Shown piece after piece: positions 57,130 through 64,000 of a DNA stretch of 64,000 nt. This DNA is from Nocardioides jiangsuensis (GTDB taxonomy: Bacteria > Actinomycetota > Actinomycetes > Propionibacteriales > Nocardioidaceae), in assembly GCF_019679455.1 (NCBI RefSeq), contig NZ_JAIEZQ010000003.1:434001-498000 (forward strand). Reading direction: 5' to 3'. The notes beneath the pieces are model-generated. The model was not told where the DNA came from and made no database searches. It worked only from the letters and a program-made list of their open reading frames with translations. A program made the position numbers and the translations under genes. The stretch's first letter is position 1. Each line of letters starts with the position of its first letter.

Positions 57130-57966
57130 TCAGGGCCTGCCCGCGTGCGGTACGTCGACGCGGATCCTGAGGATCTGCCCGGTGCGGCCGCCCGCGACGC
57201 TCATCGCGCTCTGGTCCCACGTCGTCGCCACGATGAACAGGGTGCGGCCGTCGTCGCCCCCGAGCATGCAGGCGAAGCAGCCCCGGTCCACGTCGACGGC
57301 CTGCAGCACCTCCCCGCCTTCGCGGACCCGGACGCAACGTCGGTGGGGGACGTCGGCGAACCAGACCGCCCCCTCGGCGTCGAGGCAGATGCCGTCCGGC
57401 GCTGCATCGCCGAGCCCGGCCCACACGCGTCGCCCGCCCAGGTCACCGTCCGGGCCGATGTCGAAGGCCGTGAGCCGGTTCCCGTACGACTCGGCGACGA
57501 TCAGGGTGGTGTCGTCCGGGGTGATCGCCATCCCGTTGGGGAACCACAGGTCGTCGGCCACCTCGCGCATCGCGCCGTCCGACCGGACCACGGCCACCGT
57601 GCCCGCGGCCGGTGGGGCCCCGGCCATCATGTCGAAGCCGATCTCGTTGACGAACGTGTTCCCGCGGCCGTCCACGACCACCTCGTTCCACATCCGGTCC
57701 AGGCCGCCGTACGGGGTCAGCGAGCCGTCCGGCTCCTCCCGCCACACCTGACGGCCGCTGCCGCTCGTGACCACGAGGCGCCCGTCCGGCAGCCAGTCGA
57801 TCGAGAACGGCAGCCAGGGCACCGTCCACACGACCTTCCGGTTGCCGTCGTCGTCGAAGGTGAGCACCTCCCCGGTGACCCAGTCGCAGACCCAGAGGCG
57901 GTCGTCGTGCCACCGTGGCGACTCGCCCATGGCGAGGCCGCTCGCCAGCACCGTCGGATCCGTCAT
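57130..57966 (-). CDS. SMP-30/gluconolactonase family beta-propeller
   Basis: A 278-aa protein of the SMP-30/lactonase type. Repeated blades show GESPRWHDDRLWVCDWVTGE, GNTFVNEIGFDM, FPNGMAITPDDTTLIVAESY and PDGICLDAEGAVWFADVPH. These carry the acidic and Asn residues that bind the divalent metal. Lactonase activity on a sugar lactone is the family norm; the substrate is not known. The ATG at 57966 has GGAGGG upstream. Confidence 0.9.
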   Translation of the reverse strand: MTDPTVLASGLAMGESPRWHDDRLWVCDWVTGEVLTFDDDGNRKVVWTVPWLPFSIDWLPDGRLVVTSGSGRQVWREEPDGSLTPYGGLDRMWNEVVVDGRGNTFVNEIGFDMMAGAPPAAGTVAVVRSDGAMREVADDLWFPNGMAITPDDTTLIVAESYGNRLTAFDIGPDGDLGGRRVWAGLGDAAPDGICLDAEGAVWFADVPHRRCVRVREGGEVLQAVDVDRGCFACMLGGDDGRTLFIVATTWDQSAMSVAGGRTGQILRIRVDVPHAGRP

Positions 57967-58043
57967 GCTCCGCCCTCCGTCTGCCCTCGCAGGTGCAGAC
58001 TCCGAGGGTGCGCCGAGCTCATCGCCCGACGTCTTGCATGGGT

Positions 58044-58421
58044 CTAGTGGCCGTCGGGCTTGTTCGGCGCGAAGGGCCACTCCTCGAACGAGGCGCACCG
58101 GCCGTCCTGCGTGAACCGGAGCACCCACAGGTCGCGCCAGGACTGGCCCCGGGGCGCGCCGTACTCCACGAACACGCGGACGACGGCAGTCTGCCCGTCC
58201 ACCGCCACGACGTCGCTCGACATCGTGAACTCCTCGTCCGGCCCTTCGCGTTCGGCGTCCCAGAGCCGGGCGAGCGCTTCGAGGCCCGCGGCGGGGCGCG
58301 CCCAGGGGGAGGGGAGGTAGGAGGCGTCCGGCGCGAACAGCTCGGCGAGCCGGTCGGTGCCCGGCGTGCGCCACAGTCGTTCGTAGTCGGCAACCCACCT
58401 CTCGACAGCCGCGCGGTCCAT
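58044..58421 (-). CDS. Nuclear transport factor 2/SnoaL-like protein
   Basis: A 125-aa protein with the NTF2-like cone fold pattern: VERWVADYERLWRTPGTDRL, APDASYLPSPW, AVVRVFVEYGAPRGQSWRDL and FEEWPFAPN. Such proteins bind or isomerise small molecules, with no conserved catalytic set. It lies 31 bp after the GNAT gene on the same strand, so the two may form a unit. Confidence 0.8.
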   Translation of the reverse strand: MDRAAVERWVADYERLWRTPGTDRLAELFAPDASYLPSPWARPAAGLEALARLWDAEREGPDEEFTMSSDVVAVDGQTAVVRVFVEYGAPRGQSWRDLWVLRFTQDGRCASFEEWPFAPNKPDGH

Positions 58422-58452
58422 GACCTCATTGTGCGCCGCGCGGCCACCTGCG

Positions 58453-58914
58453 TCAGAGCTCCTTGCGCAGGTAGTGGTTGGTGTGCCCGGGCGGGTAGTC
58501 GTGCTTGACGCCGTACTCCACGTAACCCGCCTTGCGGTAGAAGCCCGGCGCCTGGAAGTCGAAGGTGGTGACCTCGGACCAGCGGCAGCCGAGCCGCCGG
58601 CCCTCGTCCTCGACCGCGCGCAGCAGCGCGAGACCGAGTCCTCGGCCCCGGACGGCCTCGTCGACCCACATCGTGTCGACGTCGAGCCAGTGCCAGACGC
58701 GTTCGACCCTGGCGGTGCAGCCACCGATCAGTGCCCCGCCGCTCCCGAGCACGAAGGCGTGCACGGACTCGGCGGCCAGGTTGTCGCCGTGGAACCGCTC
58801 CCGGATCGCCGCGGAGCGGGCCTGGTTGTACTCGACCAGGTGTGTGGTGAGCTGGTCCTCGAGGGTGGCGTCGACGGTCGTGCTCAGCTGCCAGCCGTCG
58901 CCTGGGAGTCGCAT
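58453..58914 (-). CDS. GNAT family N-acetyltransferase
   Basis: A 153-aa acetyltransferase. The acetyl-CoA-binding motif is RGRGLGLALLRAVEDEGRRL, preceded by WLDVDTMWVDEAV and followed by FDFQAPGFYRKAGYVEYGV. The acceptor is unknown. The ATG at 58914 has a CACGCT box that would set the transcript start on it. Confidence 0.9.
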   Translation of the reverse strand: MRLPGDGWQLSTTVDATLEDQLTTHLVEYNQARSAAIRERFHGDNLAAESVHAFVLGSGGALIGGCTARVERVWHWLDVDTMWVDEAVRGRGLGLALLRAVEDEGRRLGCRWSEVTTFDFQAPGFYRKAGYVEYGVKHDYPPGHTNHYLRKEL

Positions 58915-59001
58915 GGGCTCAGCGTGGCCCTGCGCTCGCGACGAGGCAACGCCATTTCCGGAACACCGTCGCCACGAGCCGAGGACGACTTAGCCTCGAC
59001 C

Positions 59002-59889
59002 ATGCGAAACAGCGGGGTGGATGCGCGCTCGAGCGATGACGAGATCTACCGGTGGTTCGTCGGCTCCCTGGCCTACCTCGGCTCCGCGGAGGTCGAGCCC
59101 GGCGTCATCCGCGTGCGGGTGACCGGTGAGGACGGCCCGGGGTCGTCGGGCCGCGTGATCGACGTGGTGGTCTCCCGGCAGGAGCTCCGCTCGGTGGCCT
59201 GGGCCGAGGACGACATCTTCGACGACAGGAACGAGCCCGTCGTCCCCGAGTCCCGCAACCCCGTTCGCTCCGGGCTGGCTCAGCTGAGCCTGTTCGCCGA
59301 GGAGGCCCTGGCCACCGCCCGACCCACCGAGCGGTACGTCGTGTTGCACCGTGGCCGCCTCGTCCCGTCCGTGCGGCGGGAACTGCCACCGGTGCGGGGT
59401 CCCCACGACGAGCCGGAGTCCGCACCGCCGGGGCCGGCCGCGGATGTCACCGGGCGTGCGTCTCGGCCGGGTGCCACACTCCCTGTCATGACCTCGCCGT
59501 TCACCGCCCCCTCCCGCGAGTGCCCGTGCGGGAGCGGCGCGGCGTACGACGTCTGCTGCCGGCCGCTCCACGACGGCGCGCCCGCGGAAACGGCGGAGGC
59601 GCTGATGCGGTCGCGCTACTCGGCGTACGCCGTGGGCCATCTCGACTACGTGTTCCGCACCTGGCACCCGCGGACCCGACCGGCCGACCTCACGCCCACA
59701 CCCGGGACGACCTGGGTCGGGTTGGAGGTCCTCCGGACGGCCGAGGGCGGGCCCTCCGACGACGTCGGCGAGGTCGAGTTCCGCGCGTGGTTCCGCACCC
59801 CGGACGGGGAGCACGTCCTGCACGAGACGAGCCGGTTCGAGCGGCGCCGGGGCCGCTGGGTGTACGTCGACGGCGACGTCGTCCGGTAG
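59002..59889 (+). CDS. YchJ-family SEC-C protein with extra N-terminal domain
   Basis: A single 295-aa frame. Residues 1-162 form a domain I do not recognise, acidic with well-formed secondary-structure patterns (DDEIYRWFVGSLAYLGSAEV; PVRSGLAQLSLFAEEALA). Residues 163-295 are a YchJ/UPF0225 protein with the zinc SEC-C motif CPCGSGAAYDVCC and ALMRSRYSAYAVGHLDYVFR. No stop separates the two parts. Either this is a true fusion, or the YchJ part starts independently at ATG 59488, which has its own -10-like CACACT box. The domains are otherwise known only separately to me. Confidence 0.7.
   Translation: MRNSGVDARSSDDEIYRWFVGSLAYLGSAEVEPGVIRVRVTGEDGPGSSGRVIDVVVSRQELRSVAWAEDDIFDDRNEPVVPESRNPVRSGLAQLSLFAEEALATARPTERYVVLHRGRLVPSVRRELPPVRGPHDEPESAPPGPAADVTGRASRPGATLPVMTSPFTAPSRECPCGSGAAYDVCCRPLHDGAPAETAEALMRSRYSAYAVGHLDYVFRTWHPRTRPADLTPTPGTTWVGLEVLRTAEGGPSDDVGEVEFRAWFRTPDGEHVLHETSRFERRRGRWVYVDGDVVR
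59475..59480 (+). promoter_or_regulatory. Possible internal -10 box CACACT before the YchJ part
   Basis: The predicted start is 59487, one nt before an in-frame ATG at 59488, which would produce the YchJ domain alone (133 aa). Confidence 0.3.
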
Positions 59890-60020
59890 CTCCGAATACG
59901 GCTCCCGGTCCCCGAGTTCCCGCGCCGTCCGGCCACGCGGCCTGGGGTCGTGGGGAGCCGAACCAGGTACGAAGCACGCCGAACCCGCCACCGGCCGCCG
60001 GGCCGGCAGGACCCCTGAGC

Positions 60021-61076
60021 TCAGCGGCTGATCACGACCTTGAGCGCCTTGGTCTCGGCGGCGCGGCCGAAGGTGTCGTAGGCATCCAGCATCTGGTCGA
60101 AGGTGAAGTGGTGGGTGGCGAACTTCTCGGCCGCCAGCTTGTGCTGGGCGACCAGCTTCAGCAGCATCGGCGTGGTCGAGGTGCTCACCAGGCCCATCGT
60201 GATCGACAGGTCCATGATCCAGAGGTCCTGCAGCGCCAGCTCGACCGGCTTCCCGTGCACGCCGACGTTGGCGACCGCACCGCCGGGGCGCACGATCTTC
60301 GTGCAGGCCTCGAACGTGCCCGGGATGCCCACGGCCTCGATCGCCACGTCCACGCCGAGCCCGTCGGTCATCGCCCGGACCTGGTCGGCCCAGTCGTCCG
60401 CGCCGCTGTCCACGGTGTCCGTCGCGCCGAAGGCCCTGGCCTGCTCGAGCCGGTTGGTGTCGAGGTCCAACGCGATGATCCGGGCGGCGCCGTACAGGCT
60501 CGAGGTCATGATCGAGGCAAGGCCGACCGGACCGGCCCCGACGACCGCGACCACGTCACCGGGCTTGACCCGGCCGTAGCGCACGCCGATCTCGAAGCCG
60601 GTGGGCAGGATGTCGGACAGCATCACCGCGGCCTCGTCGCTGACGCCCTCGGGGACCTTGTACACCGAGTTGTCGGCGAACGGCACGCGCACCAGCTCCG
60701 CCTGGGTGCCGTTGATGAGGTGCCCGAAGATCCAGCCGATCCCGCTCGCGCCCTCGTCGGCCAGGCAGTGCGCGTACAGCCCCTGGTGACAGTAGGAGCA
60801 GGCGCCGCAGGCGCTGATGCACGAGATGATCACCCGGTCGCCGACCGCCACCGTGGAGACCGCGGAGCCGACCTCGGTCACCGTGCCGACACCCTCGTGG
60901 CCGAGGATCCGCCCGTCGGTGACGGCGGGTACGTCGCCCTTGAGGATGTGCAGGTCGGTGCCGCAGATCGTCGTGGTGTCGACCCGGACGATGACGTCGG
61001 TGGGATCGACGATCACCGGGTCGGGGACGTCCTCCCAGGCCTTGTTGCCGGGACCGTGGTAGACGAGTGCCTTCAT
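60021..61076 (-). CDS. Zinc-dependent alcohol dehydrogenase
   Basis: A 351-aa medium-chain dehydrogenase. Catalytic zinc ligands are C38 (ICGTDLH) and H60-E61 (GHEGVG); structural zinc ligands are C90, C93, C96 and C104. The cofactor motif is VVGAGPVGLASI, with ALDLDTNRLEQ after it, whose acidic residue favours NAD over NADP. It resembles alcohol dehydrogenases acting on small secondary or primary alcohols; the substrate is not determined. Confidence 0.92.
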   Translation of the reverse strand: MKALVYHGPGNKAWEDVPDPVIVDPTDVIVRVDTTTICGTDLHILKGDVPAVTDGRILGHEGVGTVTEVGSAVSTVAVGDRVIISCISACGACSYCHQGLYAHCLADEGASGIGWIFGHLINGTQAELVRVPFADNSVYKVPEGVSDEAAVMLSDILPTGFEIGVRYGRVKPGDVVAVVGAGPVGLASIMTSSLYGAARIIALDLDTNRLEQARAFGATDTVDSGADDWADQVRAMTDGLGVDVAIEAVGIPGTFEACTKIVRPGGAVANVGVHGKPVELALQDLWIMDLSITMGLVSTSTTPMLLKLVAQHKLAAEKFATHHFTFDQMLDAYDTFGRAAETKALKVVISR

Positions 61077-61319
61077 GAATGAGCCTTCCTCCGTCGACTG
61101 CCCCGGCCCGAACCCGGGTCACGGGATGAACCACGTCCCAGTCTGGTGACGGCCGCGGTCGGCCGACAGGGCCCAACGTCCCGGCGACGGCGCCCGTCGA
61201 GGTCGCCCACCGCGGTGACCGTCCTCGTCCAAAGCCGCACATCCTCCGGGTGCCAGGTCTAGGGTCTGAACCAGAGGCGGTTCATGCCGGCCGTTGCCTG
61301 TCGAAGAGGCGGTGACGCA

Positions 61320-61832
61320 ATGAGTCTGACCGACCGTGAGTTCTGGACCCTCGTCCACGGCATGGGGTTCGGAGCACTGTTCCTGCTGGGGTTCGCAGGC
61401 GGGCTCGAGGGGCTCTACAGCCTGCGACCGCAGTTCCTGCAACCCGCGGGTGTCCGGGACCGTGCGCGTCGCTTGCAGATCGGTGTCGTCACGATGGCGG
61501 TGGCGGCGTGGGGGACGGTGCTCACCGGGACCTGGATCGTCTACCCGTGGTACCGCGAGGACATTCCCGAGAGCCCCCGGTCCGTGCTCCTGGCCGACCC
61601 GGCGACGGAGGAGTGGCACCACTTCGGCATGGAGTGGAAGGAGCACGTCGCCTGGATCAGCCCCATCCTGGCCACCACGGTGGCGTTCATCGTCCTCTAC
61701 TACGGAACCAGTCTCATCCGCCACGACCGCGTCCGTAAGACCACGATCGTGCTGTTCGTGCTCGCGTTCGTCTTCGCCGCGGTCGCAGGGCTCTTCGGGG
61801 CGCTGATCACCAAAGCCGCCCCTCTCGTGTAG
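61320..61832 (+). CDS. Four-pass membrane protein of unknown function
   Basis: A 170-aa integral membrane protein. Helices include FGALFLLGFAGGLEGLYSL, VVTMAVAAWGTVLTGTWIVY, AWISPILATTVAFIVLYYGT and IVLFVLAFVFAAVAGLFGAL. Histidines lie at helix edges (LVHGMGFG, EWHHFGMEWKEHVAW), which could bind metal or heme, but no known motif is complete. The ATG at 61320 was chosen over an upstream in-frame ATG that lies in GC-rich, non-coding-looking sequence. It is followed after 9 bp by another membrane gene. Confidence 0.75.
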   Translation: MSLTDREFWTLVHGMGFGALFLLGFAGGLEGLYSLRPQFLQPAGVRDRARRLQIGVVTMAVAAWGTVLTGTWIVYPWYREDIPESPRSVLLADPATEEWHHFGMEWKEHVAWISPILATTVAFIVLYYGTSLIRHDRVRKTTIVLFVLAFVFAAVAGLFGALITKAAPLV

Positions 61833-61841
61833 GAGACAGAG

Positions 61842-62216
61842 ATGGCATCGAACGTGAACGCCGGCGCCACGGCACCCGAGCACGCCGAGTACGTCGACAA
61901 GCCCGAAGGCCCCGTTGCCGCCGCGATCCTCGCCGCGGGTGTCGGGGCGCTCGCGCTGGGCATCCTCACGACCCTGGCCGAGGCGAGCGAGGGCTTCAAG
62001 GAGTTCCTCACGATCACCGAGCCGGTCGGCCCGCTGTCGGGGAAGACCATCGGTGCCGTCATCATCTGGCTCGTGGCCTGGGCTGTGCTGCACCTGATGT
62101 ACCGCACCAAGGAGGTCGAGTCCCGGAAGGCGCTGACCGTCACGCTCGTCCTCATCGGGCTCGGGGTCCTCGGTACCTTCCCGATCTTCTTCCAGGCGTT
62201 CGCGCCCCCGGAGTAG
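61842..62216 (+). CDS. Three-pass membrane protein, partner of 61320-61832
   Basis: A 124-aa protein. A polar N-terminus (about 22 residues) is followed by helices AAAILAAGVGALALGILTTL, IGAVIIWLVAWAVLHLMYRT and TLVLIGLGVLGTFPIFFQAF. AGGAG lies just before the ATG at 61842. The 9-bp gap to the preceding gene indicates one transcript and probably one complex. No function known. Confidence 0.75.
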   Translation: MASNVNAGATAPEHAEYVDKPEGPVAAAILAAGVGALALGILTTLAEASEGFKEFLTITEPVGPLSGKTIGAVIIWLVAWAVLHLMYRTKEVESRKALTVTLVLIGLGVLGTFPIFFQAFAPPE

Positions 62217-62266
62217 TCGCGTGACGCACTGACAGCGGCCGCGGACGACGACGTGCCCTTTGGGGG

Positions 62267-62731
62267 TTACGAAGGTCGTACCGCCCGGTCGGAGGGACGG
62301 GTCGTCACACCCTTGGCGAAGGAGACGCACGCGGTAACGAGGCCGATGGCGCTGCCGACGATCCCCAGACCCAGCAGGATGCGCACGACGAGCGTCCAGC
62401 CGGCCCAGTCGCCGCTGAAGTCGAAGGGGAACACCTGCCACATCCGCACCAGCGCGACGAGCCCGACCGCGGTCGTGAGCAGGTCGCCCAGCGCTCTCAG
62501 CCAGCGGGGGTCACGGACCAGGTACACCAGGTTGGCGGCCAGGTTCACGACGATCGAGGCGTTCACCAACCCCAGGACCAGCACCAGGTCGGCGGTGAGG
62601 AACGGCAGGACCTCCCAGCCCGGCCAGCGGTTGACGGCGTACAGCATGGCCGCGTTGACCAGCACCGCCACGACGTAGCCGAAGCGGCGCGCGCCGACGG
62701 TCGGACGCGTGCGTGTCGCCGTCTTCGTCAT
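62267..62731 (-). CDS. Four-pass membrane protein of unknown function
   Basis: A 154-aa protein with four hydrophobic segments (GYVVAVLVNAAMLYAVNRWP; LVLGLVNASIVVNLAANLVY; LTTAVGLVALVRMWQVFPF; VVRILLGLGIVGSAIGLVTA). The ATG at 62731 has GGAGG upstream. It is convergent with the membrane pair before it. No family recognised. Confidence 0.7.
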   Translation of the reverse strand: MTKTATRTRPTVGARRFGYVVAVLVNAAMLYAVNRWPGWEVLPFLTADLVLVLGLVNASIVVNLAANLVYLVRDPRWLRALGDLLTTAVGLVALVRMWQVFPFDFSGDWAGWTLVVRILLGLGIVGSAIGLVTACVSFAKGVTTRPSDRAVRPS

Positions 62732-62758
62732 GAGGGCCTCCGGGGGCTGTCGGGCCAC

Positions 62759-63064
62759 TCCTCACGCTAGGCAGCTGCCGTGGTGGCGGTGAGGGGCGAA
62801 GGTCACCCCTCCGCCGTTCAGGCGTCACTCGTTCGGTGTCGAGGCGTCACTCAGTCGGCGTTGAGGCGTCACTCGTTCGGGGCCGAGGAGTCAGTCGTAC
62901 GGCGCCACCGGCACGACTGACCTCTCAAGACCGCACGGCTGACCTCTCAAGACCGCACGACTGACCTCTCAACACCGCACGACTGACCTCTCAACGAGCC
63001 CCGAACGGGCGACAGGCGGATGCCGCTCCGACGGGCGGCGGAACGTCCCGGACTGCGGCTGTTG
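62759..63064. other. Intergenic region occupied mostly by a repeat array
   Basis: No gene is seen. 62819-62998 is an array of 22-bp units; the flanks (62759-62818 and 62999-63064) hold nothing I can identify. Confidence 0.8.
62819..62998. repeat. Inverted array of eight 22-bp repeats
   Basis: Four units of type GGCGTCACTCGTTCGG start at 62821, 62843, 62865 and 62887. Four units of type GCACGACTGACCTCTCAA start at 62911, 62933, 62955 and 62977. The spacing is exactly 22 bp in each half. The second type is an imperfect reverse complement of the first (16 of 20 bases), so the whole is a large inverted repeat centred near 62905. Units differ by a few bases. It is not a CRISPR: there are no spacers and no cas genes. 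Confidence 0.85.
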
Positions 63065-63772
63065 CTACGGCTTGGGGTGCCGGCGATGCCGGTGGTGCTC
63101 CATCACCTTCGCGTCGTGGTCGAGCAGCGGGTCGGCGACCAGGTACTGCGCGAGAAGGCTGTCGTGACGGCGCGGCGGGGGCCTCACGGGCTCCGGGACG
63201 ACCCGGCCCTCGGCGGTGTCCCAGAACCGGTCCGCGACCGCGAACACCCGCCGGGCCACCGTGCCCGCCATCCCGGTGTGCGGCAGGTGCGGGTGCGGCC
63301 GGGTCGGCGCCTTGGTCTCGGCGTCGAAGACCCGCTGCGCCATCAGGTCCAGCTCGGCTGGCGGCCCGTGCGTCAGCAGCGCGCTGACCAGCTCCCGCTC
63401 AGCCTGGTTCTGGGCGTGCAGCTGCCGCTCGACGACCGCCCACAGCTCCTGCCAGGGCAGGTAGATCGCGTGCGCCTCGCCGTACAAGCGCGCCTTCACC
63501 AGCGCCAGGGTCAGCTCCAGCCGCCTGGCCGCTCCGAGGTAGCGCTGCACCAGCGCCTCCCCGTCGGGCACGGCCCGGGAGACCGGTCGCAGCAGCACGA
63601 CCTCGACGGCGGCGAGGTGCCGGCTGGCGGAGGCGAGGAAGCCGTCGGTGTCCGCGTAGGTCTCGCGCGGCCGGGTCAGGTCCCGGTGCGGGGCCGTCGC
63701 CGCGGCCATGCGCTCGTCCAGGGCCCGGTGCGTGGCATCGATCGTCTGCTCCAGCGAATGCCCGTGCGTCAC
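63065..63772 (-). CDS. Putative hemerythrin-like/helical protein
   Basis: A 235-aa mostly helical protein. Histidine and acidic residues recur in a pattern like hemerythrin-like proteins (THRALDERMAAATAPHRDL; LASASRHLAAVEVVLLRPVS; EAHAIYLPWQELWAVVE), but a complete H-HxxxE-HxxxH set is not clear, so the iron site is only possible. The C-terminal 80 residues are Pro/Arg/His-rich. The GTG at 63772 follows GGAGGTGAGG; a longer upstream start is unlikely. Confidence 0.55.
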   Translation of the reverse strand: MTHGHSLEQTIDATHRALDERMAAATAPHRDLTRPRETYADTDGFLASASRHLAAVEVVLLRPVSRAVPDGEALVQRYLGAARRLELTLALVKARLYGEAHAIYLPWQELWAVVERQLHAQNQAERELVSALLTHGPPAELDLMAQRVFDAETKAPTRPHPHLPHTGMAGTVARRVFAVADRFWDTAEGRVVPEPVRPPPRRHDSLLAQYLVADPLLDHDAKVMEHHRHRRHPKP

Positions 63773-63907
63773 GGTCCTCACCTCCCGAGGATGGGCCCGA
63801 CGCGGCCGCGAGCGGCACCGGACCGCTGCTTCCAGTGTGGCCCCGGCCACAACCAAGGACAATGCGCGAAGAACATCGTTCGACATCCGACCGCCACACC
63901 TGACCGC

Positions 63908-63913
63908 TACGTT
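63908..63913 (+). promoter_or_regulatory. -10 box TACGTT of the gene at the right edge
   Basis: The predicted start is 63920, the G of the GTG that opens the last reading frame. Confidence 0.5.
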
Positions 63914-63919
63914 GGATCG

Positions 63920-64000
63920 GTGACCGGTCTGGTGGGTCAGCACGCTCATGAGGCCGCGGTGCATCGTCTCCGCCAGTCCTACGAGGCGATCCCCGCGGGC
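63920..64000 (+). CDS. Probable FAD-linked oxidoreductase, N-terminal fragment
   Basis: The frame is open from the GTG at 63920 to the end of the window, 27 codons. The visible residues VHRLRQSYEAIPAG match the start of actinobacterial FAD-binding (vanillyl-alcohol-oxidase type) oxidoreductases, where a segment of this kind precedes the flavin domain. The rest lies outside the window, so the call is tentative. The start is supported by the leaderless layout of its -10 box. Confidence 0.45.
   Translation, partial: MTGLVGQHAHEAAVHRLRQSYEAIPAG

Noticed and set aside
59890-60020. Weak 8-bp inverted repeat (59899-59906 with 59953-59960) as terminator between the YchJ and dehydrogenase genes
   Set aside because: The loop is 46 nt and the stem short; no T-tract. 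Too weak to call.
62819-62998. CRISPR array
   Set aside because: Units are contiguous with no unique spacers, the two halves are in opposite orientation, and no cas gene is present.

Overview
The window is a stretch of actinobacterial chromosome of very high GC content. Gene content and order (rne-rplU-rpmA-obg-proB; nadD-rsfS; leuS-degV-comEA-comEC-holA-rpsT-lepA-hemW-hrcA-dnaJ-rsmE-phoH-ybeY) are typical of Actinomycetia. The accessory genes (SigE-type ECF sigma factor with a GerMN/Gmad2 partner, FemAB-like acyltransferase, DUF3097, DUF1707) and the style of the small membrane proteins suggest Nocardioidaceae, probably Nocardioides or a relative. That placement is inferred from gene content, not from any search. 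There is no prophage, insertion sequence, CRISPR array or replication origin.

Layout. 1-14.2 kb is a conserved block on the + strand: the end of a DUF2344-type radical-SAM-associated protein, RNase E/G, ribosomal proteins L21 and L27, Obg, proline synthesis (proB, then proA after two inserted genes), a CDP-alcohol phosphatidyltransferase, NAD synthesis and ribosome silencing (nadD, rsfS), a phosphatase, a universal stress protein and tRNA-Ala(GGC). 14.3-20.3 kb is an accessory, mostly minus-strand region: stress and membrane proteins, then a translationally coupled run of two GalE-type epimerases, a zinc-ribbon protein and a short-chain dehydrogenase. 20.4-22.4 kb holds a sodium:solute symporter and its small partner. 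22.5-25.2 kb is leuS behind a leucine leader peptide and intrinsic terminator, i.e. a transcription attenuator. 25.3-33.5 kb carries a NAD(P)-binding protein, DegV, the DNA-uptake pair comEA-comEC, a membrane Ser/Thr kinase, DNA polymerase III delta and S20. 33.6-41.2 kb surrounds lepA with three aminoglycoside-phosphotransferase-fold kinases, a MOSC protein and an acyl-CoA ligase. 41.2-42.3 kb is a DUF559-type endonuclease gene bracketed by two near-identical palindromic repeats. 42.3-57.1 kb is the heat-shock and translation block: hemW, a PadR unit, hrcA (with a CIRCE operator), dnaJ, rsmE, sigma factor, HIT, phoH, ybeY, a CNNM transporter-like protein and a cytidine-deaminase-like protein. 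era, expected next, is absent. 57.1-64 kb is accessory: SMP-30, SnoaL, GNAT, a YchJ-type protein with an extra N-terminal domain, alcohol dehydrogenase, membrane proteins, a 22-bp inverted repeat array, a putative hemerythrin-like protein and the start of a probable FAD-linked oxidoreductase.

Regulation seen in the sequence. Many genes have a TANNNT box whose expected transcription start falls on, or 1-2 nt before, the ATG/GTG, pointing to widespread leaderless mRNAs. Translational coupling by 4-nt GTGA/ATGA overlaps is also frequent. The most unusual items are the 22-bp inverted repeat array at 62.8-63.0 kb, the palindrome pair around the DUF559 gene, and the leuS attenuator whose leader peptide itself appears to be leaderless.
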